Below, in pieces: positions 41,101-51,177 of a stretch of 64,000 nucleotides of DNA (within the stretch, counting starts at the first letter, position 1; each line of letters starts with the position of its first letter). Origin of the DNA: Campylorhamphus procurvoides (lineage: Eukaryota > Chordata > Aves > Passeriformes > Dendrocolaptidae); assembly GCA_013396655.1 (NCBI GenBank), contig WBMV01002681.1, positions 2,356,001-2,420,000 on the forward strand, given 5' to 3'. The translations under genes were made by a program, and so were the position numbers. Below the pieces are notes generated by a model. It did no database searches. It had not been told where the DNA came from and was given only the letters and a program-made list of their open reading frames with translations.

Positions 41101-44100
41101 CATACACTAGCTACATCTGCATATACTCCAAAACATGACCGTATTTTAAAGATCATGAAAAATGAACTTTATCGTAAACTCTACACGCGCAATTTTAATG
41201 CTGTGAGATCACAGTATTCAACATACATTTCATTCAATACTTAATTGGACCAACACTTTAACATAAATACATTAATAATTCCATGCATCATAAATTCAGA
41301 ACAGTATTTTTATTTAGTAAATGGAGAATACTAAAGTACATGATTTTGAAAAATTATTTTTTATATCAGACAGCAGCAGACCATAGTAAGAGGCAAACTT
41401 AAAACGCAAAAATGTTTTACTACACCGTAAAGCATATGGCAACTGCACCATAGTTTTTAGCAAGAAAAATTTCATTCCCTGACATACACATCAAAGTAAA
41501 GTAAGAAACAAAGACAGGAGATAGAAAAGAAACAGCTGAAAAAATTTAGAACTTCACTCATTTAATTCACAGCAACTAACCCAAGGGCAACAGCTGGCAA
41601 GTGTGCTACCTACGGTTACGGCACATGCTATGATGCGTGCCAGACATTTTCTTCAGACATGCTGCAATCAATATGTCAAAAAAACTGACAACCCAGTTGG
41701 GGGTGTCCTGCTATTACAAGATCTTACCACAAACCCATTTATCCAAAATGACAGATTAGTGCCTAAAGAAGATTTTTATAAAAAGAAATTACAATTATCT
41801 TCACAGAGAAGTAAAAACTCTGAAAAGCAGTTGTATAAATTCAGTAAGAAAGATCTTTCCCCCCTTTTCTTGGGGGCGGGGACAGGATAGGGATAGGCTG
41901 ATATGTGAATTGAAAACAAATTTTTAATTAATGGACTTATGAATTAATTAAAGGCTGCTTAGACATAACAGATGAATCCAGTGTATAAGAGTGGGTATTA
42001 AATCAGTCTTACATGCATGCTACTTCGGCAGTTTTAAAGCAGTTACATTTTGAACCATTTATTTGCTCCACAAAGTATAGATTTTTGGACATGTGTCTGC
42101 AGAGCAAAGACAGCTCTTGGACAAGTCATGCAAGCCATGTAGGTGATAAAAACATCACACAGCAAATAGTTGTATTGGAAAAGAAACTAAATTTCTTACA
42201 ATCACAAAACTTGTCAGTAAGGCAAGTAAAGGGCCCATGACTCTAGGTCTGAATGAGAACACCTATAACTCTTGGCCATGTTGCTGTTTCCACATGAGCT
42301 CTGGCAGAGATGCTCCCAGATGAGTTATCACCCCTCTTTTCCCATTACCTTATGCAATACTTCGTTAATGCAAGCAAGTAATCCAACAGGAATATGATTC
42401 ATGACTCAATAAGCAGCTGCTGCAGCAGGTACTCAAAAGAAAAAGGCGCTGGTACCAAATACACAGATGGAGAAGCAACGGACCAAGTATGCACAGAGAT
42501 AAGCTACCTTGTATTAGAAGAGCTAAAACTTAGCAAAGTAAGAGAAAATAGAGATCTAGACCCTGCCTGACTTAAAACGCAAGGCAGCATAAACTCATTC
42601 CCTGAAGGAGGGATTCTTGTCAACAACTATGCTGCCATGCAGCCACTTTAGGAATGCAACTGGAAGGCTCATCTTTACGTGAAGGGGCGACACTTTGACC
42701 AACAGCTAAAAGTAGAGCAAGAGCATCCCTGAGAAGAAGGAAGTCCTGGTGTCCAAAATAAGGCAGTTTGACTCCGGGGGAGCATTTTCAGGGCTAATAA
42801 ATAACTTCATATTAAAACAGAGGCAGCAGTCATAAAAAACCTTTCTCAGTCACCTGAAAGGTTCTGTGGTGGACAGAAGTTTCCCCTTCAGCAAAGCACA
42901 ATCCAGCAGGATGTGAAAGGGGCCCACCTCCTTCTAAATAATTATCTACCAAGCTATGGAAAAGTAGAGAAAACATACTCATTTATAACACTATTTGAAA
43001 TCACCTACAAAAACTATGAAGAAAACCCCTGTGGTATTCCAGCAGCTTTGTTTGAGCATTTCAGGATACCTGACATCTCAGGTTTGATTCTAGGAAAATG
43101 GCAACTGCTAAGAATCAAAATTAGTTTGCAAGAAATGGGTGTATTACTCTTCCCAACTGCAGGCAAACATCACTACATTGATTTCCATTCCATTCATTAA
43201 TAGGAACCTCTTCTTTCAATACCGTGCTAAAAAGTGCATTTTATAAAACACTCAAAAGCTGAAATACTAGGACAAATTTCAAGACACAGCATGTCTGCAT
43301 CCACCTCAATCTATCTACTAAAGCAAACCTGCAAGAATAAAAATCAATTCTTAAATTTTACTATGTTTACAAAACAGACTCACTTATTACTGGCATATTT
43401 TTCAAAATACAAAGCAGCTGTGTGTAAGAGTACAAAGGGGTTCTTACAATACAGTCTATGTCCATGATCTGGGCAGATGGTTACAAGGTGCAGATTAAAT
43501 GATACTAAGATAAACCTTGCCTCTACTAACATAAAAAAAAATACTCAGGGTTGCAAGCAATGTTTATATGATTAGTAATTATCTCTTCATTTAATTTTAA
43601 ATTTACTTTTGGAAAACCACCTGAAACCACCTGAGTTGACTGTTTAGGCCAACAGGACCAAAAAGTAACTATTGCGCTGCATTTCAGTTTTGACTGCAAC
43701 TTCTAGTGACTGTGTCTTCATATATTATGCATGCATTCCGAAGTAATACAGTGAGTCAATGATCTCTGAGTGGAGTGCCGCAATCTTTAAGTTATTGAAC
43801 ATATATATATATATATATATAAGATCACTAAATCAAACTAAAGCTTCAAAGGTTTCAAGTTTTTTATACCATTTTTATTTGCTACAATTACTTAAACAAA
43901 TTACTGAAAAAAGCTTTGATTTAAAACAGCACCTGCTTTTACTTACCATTATATTTACTTACCATTACATTACCAAAAGTACCATTTACTTACCATTAAC
44001 CCTAAACAATCCACCATAACATTTGAAACAATTTTCACCATAAGTGTGAAAAATTAACCAACATCTATAGTCAATCACCTGGTACACACTGTAGAACTTA

Positions 44101-47100
44101 CCAGAACAAACTAGCAATCAAATTGTCTGAATGAATCTATTTTACTTTATTGCAATAACAACAAAAGAAACCTACATATTGTACTCTTTGTATCCATGGG
44201 ACTATATGGAATCTTTGCCTACAATACAGTAAAAAGAGGAATAGAAGCAATAATTTTTAAAGAGATTTTGAACTACTAAAATTCAAGTGACGTTTGAACT
44301 ATGGAACTACTTTGCTGTAGGGGAAAGCCAGCTATAATCTTATCTTTTCTAGGGGAAAAGTAAATAAAAAGAGAAAGTGATCTTTTGGGGATTCTTAGGG
44401 CACTCCTCCTGAATAAAAAAACAGATTTGCCATCATTGCATTCTAAAGGGGCAAAAGATCATTTTTCTATCACAATCACTCTTCACTTTAGCATGACTAA
44501 CTGCACAATCATTAAATAAATTTTACAGAATTTTCAGGGAGCTCCACATCTTTAGAGTTTAGATGTATTGACTACATGTAATGTTTGAGCAATTCTCAAG
44601 TAGGCATTTATAACTATCAGCAAAAGACACTCTCAATTCCTTTTTTCTCCTGAGTTATTATTAGACTGCACCAGGGCAAAAAAATCTATCAAGATTCTGT
44701 AAAACTTTTAGTCACTTACTGCATCTTAAATCAAATCTATTCTGCATGTTACTTTTAAAAAAACTGCATGGACACTGAGAAGGGAATTCTGCAAGCAGAA
44801 AGACACCTAAATTTAGGAGCCTATCACTTGTAGGCAGTAAGACCTGACCTATGCCCTCAAAAGGCATCTGGAGTGTGATTCAGCTCATCATAAATTAGGT
44901 CAACTAAACTGCTCTCTAAGTGTTGTTGACAGTGAGCAACAGGTTTAGAAGTTAAGAGTACACCCAGACACTTAATAAAAGGCACCTGAACATGAGGAAA
45001 GAAATTCCATCCTCAGTTTCCTAACTAATGTGCCAGTCAAAGAACTGAATATCCCAGTGCATAAAGAATACTATTTTGAAACAAGTTTCAATCTAGTATA
45101 AGAAAACCAAGGGGGAGTAGGGGAGTAATAAAATCACTTGGAAAGGCATGCTAAACAGCTCAAAAAAAAATTTAAATGAAAGTAGTCAGTCACATAAATC
45201 AGGTAAATGCCTTGTATGGTTCTGAAGAATGAAAGCCTACCTTCTTTTAATTGCAAGAATTCAAGTAGCCTATCTCATGTTCATGGGAAACCTTCAAACA
45301 AAAGTTAAGTCCTAAAATTGTACAGGATATCAGGAAAAAAACCCAAACTGGTTAATGGAGAAAAAAACAGGTTTTGTTTTTTAACAAAATAGGTGTGCCT
45401 CTCTGTGTTAGTATCTACCTAACCTTCCAACCTCAAGAGAAAGAGCAACAACATACAACACAGCCTTGTCTTCCATGTAAGGCTGTTAAAATTCCATACA
45501 TTCCCCTAAATTATTATTCTAGAAGTGTTTCTTCAAAACCAGACCTCCCAAATTTACTACACATACATTGTCTAGATTTCGAAGGAACTAGCAAAGCAAT
45601 GCCTTGAGTACATTCTAACATCAAAATTTTCCTGTTTCAAACTGTCAGTGAAATTAAGTTGAAGACTAGCTGTTTTCAGTTATAAACACCACAGACAATC
45701 CCTTTGACTCTTCCTCATCTTTCTGTCTTTTTGGTACAGCAAACGTACAGGTGAAATAACCTTTCCTTTCAGAAGGCTTCCTATTCTCATGATCTTATAA
45801 CCCAGTTATGTAATCAATTTCATATACTGAAATAGGTGAGACAAAAATACACTAATAAAATATCCCAAAGCCCTGAAAATACAATGTATAGCTCCGGTAT
45901 TTGCAGACTGACTCATTGTATTGGTATCCATACACCATGTTCTGTCTCACAGGTGCATATATTTGCTTTGCTAAAGTAGAAGATGGGTGTTACACCACTA
46001 AGAAAGATCAATGTGGTGTTACAAAAAATTAGCACCCCAGAGTTGAAAGGTTTCATTTATTTTGAAGAATGCAAGTCAAAATTTTATTATAAGCAACCCA
46101 TGTGCCTTCCTCCTGCAATGAGAATGAAAGGTTGTATTACCTTCATGCACTGTTATTCCACAGTTGTCACACTGGATTATTTCATCGGCATCTTCACTGT
46201 TATCTCCAAGACAAACGCAACAAATCAAAATGTGGTCCATTTTCTGGGAACTCCAATTTTGAGACTTCTCAAGGATCAATGAGTCCTAATATTGAAAAAT
46301 TAATACACATGGATTATGCCAGGAACTTCAATTTTATTTAGAACAAACAGAAGATCTGTTATTTGCTCAAGTTTTGAATAAGAATAAAAAAAAAGATGTA
46401 AAATTACTTTCACAAGGCTAAAAGTTTCTTTGTTGTCAAAACATTCAAACATTTCATCTACGAATACAAGAGCTATGGGATGGGTGGATCTCTATAAACC
46501 TACAGACCTGTTAAGATCCAAAGGCCAGACAAGAGTTACTTTCTCAGACAGAAACATGTATGTCTTTAAACTATTTACGTTCTACAAAAAGAAATGCCTA
46601 AGAAACCATTTAAAAGCAAAATTAAAGAAAAAATAAAAAGGCCAAAGGTGACTTTCAAATGGTCCAATATTCAAAAAAGTCCCTCCATTTTGTTAAAATT
46701 AGAAAAAGATCACATGGATCTGAAAAAATCAAAAAAAAAAAAACCAGATAACACAAGCCTGCCAAGTTTTCACTTACATAAAATATAACAAATTAGCAAC
46801 CCAGTATGATTTTGTTGTAATGCAACTTTATATGTCTCTATGCAAAACTGTATGATTCATTAAAACTATAACAACTTATCTTCTTCTGACAATATGTAGG
46901 GGTAAAGATTTGCAGAACAAGTACATTGCCCTGTTCCAGTAACCTTCAATACGAACTACAGCTCTTAAACAGAATATGGGTTTCAACAGAGAATTTTTCT
47001 AAGGAATCACGGAGGAGTGATTTCACAAATCAAATAAAGCTGTATGCGAATTTAATTTTCTTAATAAACACTGTCCAGGCATCTTACTATTTTCATTGTG

Positions 47101-50100
47101 AGATACAGCCACTGTCTCTTCTGCAGTTTTATGGCCTCCACAGATTTGCTTTTATTTTTATACTGCAGCTTGAACTACCTTCATTGGTGATATGAAAGCA
47201 CTTAAGTGTGAAATCAGGCACACCTATGAAAAATAAACACTGCAGTAAAAATAGCAATAGTTTCAAAGCAGAAGCTGAGAGTTCAAGCCTAAAATGGTAT
47301 CTGTTCAAAATATCAAGGATGTGAAAATATTCCAGAAGTGCTGTGGCATCGAAAAAGAAAAAAAAAAAAAGGTGAAATATGCCCTCTTAAGAATCTAACC
47401 CCCATTTATGACATAAAATACAGCATCAATACCATGCCTAGGGAAACATGACCTCATCTATAAGTTAAAAAGAACATTCACACAGTCATGCTTCTTACAG
47501 GAAGGCAACTAATTCTGAAAAATAAAAGATCCTCTGCTACAGAGGTCAGATTTAATGACCGTCTCTCCCAACAACGTTCTTTTAGGACAAAGCATTTTGA
47601 GGAAAGCAATAAAGTTGGCCATTACTGTGGCCCACCATTTCTGAAAATACCCATGTTTAGCTTACCATTCACATTAAAGATAGAAAAATGGCAGTAGATA
47701 CTCCCTGACTTTGGAAGATTAATTGCACTGTACCACACATCTACCCAATGCATCTCACAACTCTACCGAAACCAGCTTTTTCTGACAGTACCTTCAACTT
47801 AAACTGCTATTAAGCTTCACTAAGAGAAATTTAAAAGAAATTTGCAATCTCTACTATTACAAAAGCCCAAGGTCTGGTAACTAAAAAAGGAAGAAAACCA
47901 AAACTATTACTTTAGATTGAATAAACAGAAATGCATTGTAAAAACAACACTGAATTGCTACTGTCTAGGCAGTGAGAACAAACATGGACAAAAACCTCCC
48001 AACAGGCAATGATTAAAGGACATCAAATTTTTGATCTAATGTAAAGATCCCCATCCATTACGGTTTACTTTATATGAAGACAGACAACAGGACAAACAAA
48101 GCACCTAAGTAACTTATTTTTCTATGCAGACAACAGAGAAGGAGTGATGTGAAAATTATGGTGCTCTCCCCAGCTTTTAGTCCATGCAAGCTCCTGAAAG
48201 ACCCTTCCTGTCAAAAGCATGGGAACTTGCACACAGATAGTAACTGCTGCCAGCTCCTGAGCAAGTCCTGTTCCCTACTGAAGTGAGAGAAATTATTTCA
48301 CTATGTAATGAATCACTAAGTAATTCCCATTTCCATGGTGTTAATGAAGAAAGTGATCATTTCAAGCTATATACCTATAGATTTTAACAGGGAAAAAAAT
48401 TAAAAATACAATGACCACCTCACTGAGAATAAAAGAATCCTATAAAGTGGTAGTAATTATAAAACCAGAAAAGCACCATTTATCTACTAATGATGCTTGA
48501 CCTCCGAAAAGCAAGCTAAGCTTTTATTCTGCGCATAATACAATAAAAACCCACATTGTACACATTAAAATACTGTATATGCAGACCTAAAAATATTTTT
48601 GTAAAATGTAAAAAAAATAAAAATCACATAGACGCAAGAACCATACAACCTCTCCCCAAGACCCTCCCCAACATCCATGCTCCAAAAGTAAGTAAAGGAA
48701 AAAGGAAGAATGCATATTAAGGACACTACAACATGTTTAGAGTTAATTACCTGAACATTCTGTCACAAATTAATTATGCATTTAGACACCTGTTTTTCTA
48801 AGAACTCAACTTCTGCAGTGTAATGAGATTTTGCTAGATTTTTCTGCTAGAAAAGATTTTTTTACTTCTTTTTTTCTCCTATTATTTTAAAAGATTGTGG
48901 CTGTGGAGAGTTTACTGTTACCATACAGTTGAGTATCTCAGAAATCTAAAAATTACAGTCTATAATTCAGTCTACAGATACTCACTGTTGCAAGACTTTT
49001 GTTAAAGTCCTACTCATAAACAGTACAGTATTCTCATTTACAAGCAGTAAAGATAAAATATCAGTTACAAAATTCTAAGTTGAACTTCAAATGTTTAGAT
49101 TTTGATTTTATCTTCTGATCATTGTCCTAAATCTAAAGGCATGAAAGAAACTGACATCCATGCACACTAAGAAGCTTCATAGAAGATACATCAGAGACAG
49201 CTCTGGGCTTCTGAAACAGGCCTAATTTTTCAAATCTATGGAAATTATGGACATACTTAAGGATACATAACTCACATCTCCATTCTGACATGGGAAACAA
49301 CTCTGAAAGAACACTGCCTATCTCTATTTCAAGTCTTGATCATCGGTATTGGCAGGACACATTCAGCTCCTGAGCCAAGAGAATGCAGGTAACAATACCA
49401 GTATCACAGAACTCAACAGTGAAATAAGATGACTATATAGGAAGTTTAAAAAGAAAAAATACTCAAACAAGAATTCTGTTTTTTTTTTCCAATCCCAATT
49501 ATTACTAGTAATTAAAACGGCACAGCTCATTCACTATCATATATATACAATATATCAAAGTGTCTGAAATGGACACAGCTGATTCTTGCAAATAACTGTT
49601 TAGTTCCCTGTCATTTTACACATTTAAATAAAAAGTTGAAAGGGAACAGAAGAACTTTAAATAGTGTCATATCCCTATTATTTCTTAAACGTTACATTGA
49701 CATTGCAATTCATTCCTGAAAACTGAATGTAGACTATACAGCAATTCTTTTAACTTTGTTCAAAATTTTGCTACTGCAGGACATGAAGTCAGTCCTACTG
49801 ACCACCTGATATCTTAATTTTTCCACAGGCACAACCTTCAAGGAAACTGTAATTGTGCATAGGGGAAAAAGGCTGCTTTATTAAACACTTATATATAATT
49901 TTCACATTCTGTAATCAGAAAATATAATAATCATAGTTCCCAAATGCTTTTTACTATGGCAAGAAATTAATTCATTTGTGACTATTATAAGCAAACCCAA
50001 CATAAATTATCATAATTATTCTATTTGATTTTAAATCCAGTGTACATATTTCATTTAAAATTCTTCTATCAGGGAACTTAAGTGTTCAGACTTTCATGTT

Positions 50101-51177
50101 TGTCACAAAAAAGGGCTAGGATAAAGAATAATGTTATCATTTATCTATTTTATGATTATGTTACAGATGCTTTTAACTTTCAGAACATTACAGATATGCC
50201 ACTTTTACACTAAAACAGAACTAGAAGTCTTGCTAATACTTGTTGGTTTGCATACTTGACCTACTATTTGTTTCAGCACTAGTTCAACCTCCCTAAAGCC
50301 AAGAGAAGTCTCTCTGTTGACTTTTGTGGCATTCAACTGGCCAAATGGTGCAAATAAGGTTATTTTATATGCAGCACCTATTTAGCATAATTTTGCTGCT
50401 TCACTTATAAACTTATTATGGTGTAAACTCAATTCCAATCAGTTTAACTTTTCAAATTAACAGAATAGCTACTGGCGAGAAGTTTCCATTTGTCAAGAGA
50501 TATATTATAGAAAGTTGGTTGCACTACCTCATTACTCTTGCTTTGTGAAAGAGCCAGGCTATCATTTGTCAATTCCTCATCATCTGCATTATTCCTGTTA
50601 AGAACTTTACTCTTCTTCTTCTTGGATCCTCCATCACTAGCCGTGCTGCTGTTATCTTCATCATTACCTTCCTCATCATTTTCATCTTCATCACTTCCAC
50701 TTCCATCATCTTCATCATCCTCATTATCACCATCACTCCCCTCTTTCCGCAGAGAATTTTTTCCTTTTTTTTTCTCAGCAGTAGGCCGCCAGTCATTGTC
50801 ATCTTCACTATCATAGTCATCCATATCATTTAGTTCTTCCATCGATACAAAATCGAGCAGAGGTCGGTTCCTGCGCAAATTCCATTTTTTTGGTTCATTT
50901 GTTTGCTCATCAGCCACAGCATCAGGTTCAGCTGCTTTCTCCTTCTCTTTTTTCTTTTTTGGCTTTTCTTCTTCATCTTCTTGCTCTTTCTTTTCAGTTT
51001 TAATTACCTCTTTGTCTGCTGTTGGCACCTCTTCTTCAGTGGAGCTTTTGGGCTGTTGCTCTTCTACTTTCTCTTCTGCTGGTTCCTCCTCCAATATATT
51101 TTCTTCTGATTCAGTACAGGAACCTTCACCACTGTCCTTTGATGCATCTTCACTCCCATGACCACTTCCTTCAGAAT
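10754..51177 (-). CDS. PHF14: PHF14, PHD finger protein 14 (12 internal coding exons, partial gene)
   Basis: The joined minus-strand exons are 51177-50528, 46285-46141, 36711-36552, 31116-31005, 28799-28662, 26820-26674, 23555-23285, 22710-22604, 21103-21008, 19444-19341, 17904-17773 and 10922-10754. They sum to 2231 nt and read through without a stop when one base is taken from the exon upstream. I recognise the protein from stretches such as KKWNLRRNRPLLDF, ICCVCLGDNSEDADEI and CSFCEDPRFARTGVCISCDA, which match vertebrate PHF14 as I remember it. The family is a nuclear chromatin reader whose PHD1-zinc knuckle-extended PHD module binds the histone H3 tail. The initiator exon and the final exons with the third PHD were not found here. 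Every internal exon carries splice signals with matching phase. I see no frameshift or stop, so this looks like a functional gene and not a pseudogene. Confidence 0.97.
11236..11340 (-). mobile_element. CR1 3'-end fragment, antisense
   Basis: The + strand shows AATCACAGAAGTATACAGTG, GGATTGGAAGGGATCCTAAA and CCTGCCATGGGCAGGGACAC followed by CTTCCACTAGACCAG. This is the reverse of a standard avian CR1 3' region. It breaks off after about 105 bases. Confidence 0.88.
12841..12855. repeat. AAAT tetranucleotide microsatellite
   Basis: About four AAAT units inside the intron. Confidence 0.7.
17773..17904 (-). CDS. PHF14: PHF14 exon 12: second PHD finger
   Basis: This 132-nt exon enters and leaves in phase 2, with acceptor CATTAAAAG and donor TTACTG|GTAAGA. 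It encodes residues 644-687: the split Ser, CGICKKNHDQHLLLLCDTC, then KLHYHLGCLDPPLTRMPRKT and KNSY, with a split Trp. CGIC, CDTC, the His of YHLGC and the Cys after it are PHD zinc ligands. The final C-x2-C pair is in the next exon. Confidence 0.96.
17905..19340 (-). other. PHF14 intron 11-12 (1436 bp), GC-AG type
   Basis: On the gene strand this intron starts GCAAGTAATA and ends CATTAAAAG. GC-AG introns are a known minor class spliced by the major spliceosome, and AG|GCAAGT is their strong consensus. Apart from scattered A/T runs, nothing else is recognised. Confidence 0.92.
19341..19444 (-). CDS. PHF14: PHF14 exon 11: basic linker, followed by a GC donor
   Basis: This 104-nt exon enters in phase 0 and leaves in phase 2, with acceptor AATCCAATAG. 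It encodes KLNIPAILRAPKERKPSKK, then EGGAQKASTLPAVLY and two bases (AG) of a Ser codon, residues 610-643. The exon is followed by GCAAGT, not GT. The only nearby GT (CAA|GTAATA) would put the next exon out of frame, so the GC donor is required. Confidence 0.93.
19445..21007 (-). other. PHF14 intron 10-11 (1563 bp)
   Basis: GT-AG intron, AT-rich, with a T run at 20020-20034. No repeat family or gene is recognised. Confidence 0.85.
21008..21103 (-). CDS. PHF14: PHF14 exon 10: second half of coiled coil
   Basis: This 96-nt exon is in phase 0 at both ends, with acceptor CTTTTCAG and donor GGACAG|GTTGGT. It encodes residues 578-609: LCESLEELQNMNGKLRNEGQ followed by GIWALLGRIIGQ. It continues the heptad pattern of the preceding exon and ends in a hydrophobic segment. 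Confidence 0.95.
21104..22603 (-). other. PHF14 intron 9-10 (1500 bp)
   Basis: GT-AG intron with a GA dinucleotide run at about 22208-22225; otherwise nothing is identified. An open frame on the + strand spanning the GA run is an artefact of low complexity. Confidence 0.85.
22208..22225 (+). repeat. GA dinucleotide microsatellite
   Basis: About nine GA units, followed by GGGTGGGAGGGAGGAG. Confidence 0.85.
22604..22710 (-). CDS. PHF14: PHF14 exon 9: first half of coiled coil
   Basis: This 107-nt exon enters in phase 1 and leaves in phase 0, with acceptor TTTAAATAG and donor AATAAG|GTGAAG. It encodes residues 542-577: the split Glu, RNMRMIQIQENMAEQKN, then IKDKLENEQEKLHVEYNK. The regular Leu/Ile/Met spacing with many Glu and Lys indicates a coiled coil. 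It is too short on its own to be conspicuous as an open frame and was found by scanning for the expected PHF14 sequence. Confidence 0.95.
22711..23284 (-). other. PHF14 intron 8-9 (574 bp)
   Basis: This is the shortest intron in the window, GT-AG, with no recognised element. Confidence 0.88.
23285..23555 (-). CDS. PHF14: PHF14 exon 8: conserved linker with basic and Pro-rich stretch
   Basis: This 271-nt exon enters in phase 0 and leaves in phase 1, with acceptor TTATTGCAG and donor TATCTTG|GTAAGG. It encodes residues 452-541, starting ARINARLQQYRAKAELAR and continuing through RPQAWVPREKLPRPLTSSAS and the Ser-rich FPVDTSDTSSSVDGRRKH to ALTADFVNYYL. It has higher GC than the introns. A 21-bp sequence is present three times just upstream of the acceptor, described separately. 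Confidence 0.96.
23556..26673 (-). other. PHF14 intron 7-8 (3118 bp)
   Basis: GT-AG intron. Its 3' end carries the 21-bp triplication at 23577-23638. An AT-rich run lies near 25095-25125. No gene or transposon is recognised in the remainder. Confidence 0.85.
23577..23638 (-). repeat. 21-bp sequence in three tandem copies, next to the exon 8 acceptor
   Basis: The + strand has ACATAAAGGGGCAATTTAAA and then two more copies with AATTCAAAA in place of AATTTAAAA, at a 21-base spacing. The array starts about 22 bases upstream of the exon 8 acceptor on the gene strand and so covers the usual branch-point region. The near identity of the copies implies a recent local duplication. Confidence 0.93.
26674..26820 (-). 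CDS. PHF14: PHF14 exon 7: helical linker after the PZP module
   Basis: This 147-nt exon is in phase 0 at both ends, with acceptor TGAAACAG and donor GCTCAG|GTATTG. It encodes residues 403-451: DIADPFFAYCKQHADRLDRK, then WKRKNYLALQSYCKMSLQER and EKQLSPEAQ. The CKQH pair probably closes the extended PHD; the rest is charged and likely helical. Confidence 0.96.
26821..28661 (-). other. PHF14 intron 6-7 (1841 bp)
   Basis: GT-AG intron with no recognised repeat or gene. Confidence 0.85.
28662..28799 (-). CDS. PHF14: PHF14 exon 6: C-terminal half of extended PHD
   Basis: This 138-nt exon is in phase 0 at both ends, with acceptor CAATAAAG and donor GAAGAG|GTAGCT. It encodes residues 357-402: ECSFCEDPRFARTGVCISCD, then AGMCRAYFHVTCAQKEGLLS and EAAAEE. 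CSFC, CISC, GMC and HVTC supply the last zinc ligands of the extended PHD. Confidence 0.96.
28800..31004 (-). other. PHF14 intron 5-6 (2205 bp)
   Basis: GT-AG intron with a TA microsatellite at 29125-29160. No transposon is recognised. Confidence 0.85.
29125..29160. repeat. TA dinucleotide microsatellite
   Basis: About 13 TA units followed by an imperfect CATATATAC end. Confidence 0.9.
31005..31116 (-). CDS. PHF14: PHF14 exon 5: extended PHD, WVHIVCALYVPG segment
   Basis: This 112-nt exon enters in phase 2 and leaves in phase 0, with acceptor TGTTTTAG and donor GCAAAG|GTAAGT. It encodes R-WVHIVCALYVPGVAFGDI followed by DKLRPVTLTEMNYSKYGAK, residues 319-356. The W-x-H-x2-C motif is the His-Cys ligand pair typical of extended PHD domains in the PHF14, BRPF and AF10 families. 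Confidence 0.96.
31117..36551 (-). other. PHF14 intron 4-5 (5435 bp)
   Basis: GT-AG intron with an 18-bp triplicate at 32567-32618. The rest is AT-rich sequence without recognised elements. Confidence 0.85.
32567..32618 (+). repeat. 18-bp sequence in three tandem copies
   Basis: CTTTTACCACTGTTTAGC is present twice exactly and a third time in part (CTTTTACCACTGTTTA). The copies are identical over their shared length. Confidence 0.92.
36552..36711 (-). CDS. PHF14: PHF14 exon 4: end of PHD1, knuckle, start of extended PHD
   Basis: This 160-nt exon enters in phase 1 and leaves in phase 2, with acceptor TATGTGTAG and donor GGCAG|GTGAGA. It completes PHD1 with GCYGVDG and WFCDAC, continues into CKCGVTPSCELC, and starts the extended PHD with PNQDGIFKETDAG. 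It covers residues 266-318 plus two bases of an Arg codon. The spacing of the Cys residues fits the PHD-zinc knuckle-PHD (PZP) arrangement. Confidence 0.96.
42240..42930. other. Unidentified GC-richer block in intron 3-4
   Basis: Base composition rises above the intron background, with words like AGGCGCTGGTACC, GAAGGGGCGACAC and TTTGACTCCGGGGGAGC. There is no long open frame, tRNA-like head, CR1 tail or terminal repeat that I can see. It could be an old transposon or a conserved non-coding element. Confidence 0.35.
43800..43821. repeat. AT dinucleotide microsatellite
   Basis: About eleven AT units. Confidence 0.88.
43938..43998 (-). repeat. Three copies of a 14-bp element containing GGTAAGTAAA
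   Basis: On the gene strand, TAATGGTAAGTAAA occurs three times (43938-43951, 43954-43967 and 43985-43998). Each contains a full-match 5' splice-site core, GGTAAGTAA. A fourth GTAAGT lies at 44096-44101. Confidence 0.9.
46141..46285 (-). CDS. PHF14: PHF14 exon 3: first half of PHD1
   Basis: This 145-nt exon enters in phase 0 and leaves in phase 1. The acceptor is AATATTAG and the donor is GAAG|GTAATA. It encodes residues 218-265 plus the first base of a Gly codon. DSLILEKSQNWSSQKMDHI leads into the zinc ligands CCVC and CDNC and the His of TVHEG, which are the first ligand pairs of a Cys4-His-Cys3 PHD finger. The remaining ligands are supplied by the next exon. Confidence 0.96.
46286..50527 (-). 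other. PHF14 intron 2-3 (4242 bp)
   Basis: GT-AG intron with A-runs at about 46731-46743 and 47356-47370. No transposon or gene is recognised. Confidence 0.85.
50528..51177 (-). CDS. PHF14: PHF14 exon 2 (numbering assumes one upstream coding exon): acidic and basic low-complexity N-terminal region
   Basis: This 650-nt exon follows acceptor CAACAG at 51178-51183 and ends in GAG before donor GTAGTG. It enters in phase 1, completing a split Asp codon, and leaves in phase 0. It encodes residues 1-217 of the visible protein. First come Ser/Asp/Glu clusters (SEGSGHGSEDASKDSGEGS), then a Lys/Glu tract (KPKKKKEKEKAAEP), then the conserved KKWNLRRNRPLLDFVSMEEL block and long Asp/Glu runs (DGDNEDDEDDGSGSDEDEND), and finally a basic KKKKSK patch that may be a nuclear localisation signal. 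No fold is expected in most of it. Compared with human PHF14 as I recall it, the KE repeat and the following Ala/Thr/Pro-rich spacer look shorter. Confidence 0.95.

Larger units (their letters stand above)
36712..46140 (-). other. PHF14 intron 3-4 (9429 bp)
   Basis: This is the longest complete intron, GT-AG. It holds an AT microsatellite at 43800-43821, a cluster of consensus donor-like sites at 43938-44103 and an unidentified, somewhat GC-richer block near 42240-42930. No gene is recognised. Confidence 0.85.

Noticed and set aside
50538..51109. Plus-strand Ser- and Phe/Leu-rich frames (50538-50816 and 50903-51109)
   Set aside because: They are the complement of the acidic and lysine-rich codons of PHF14 exon 2.
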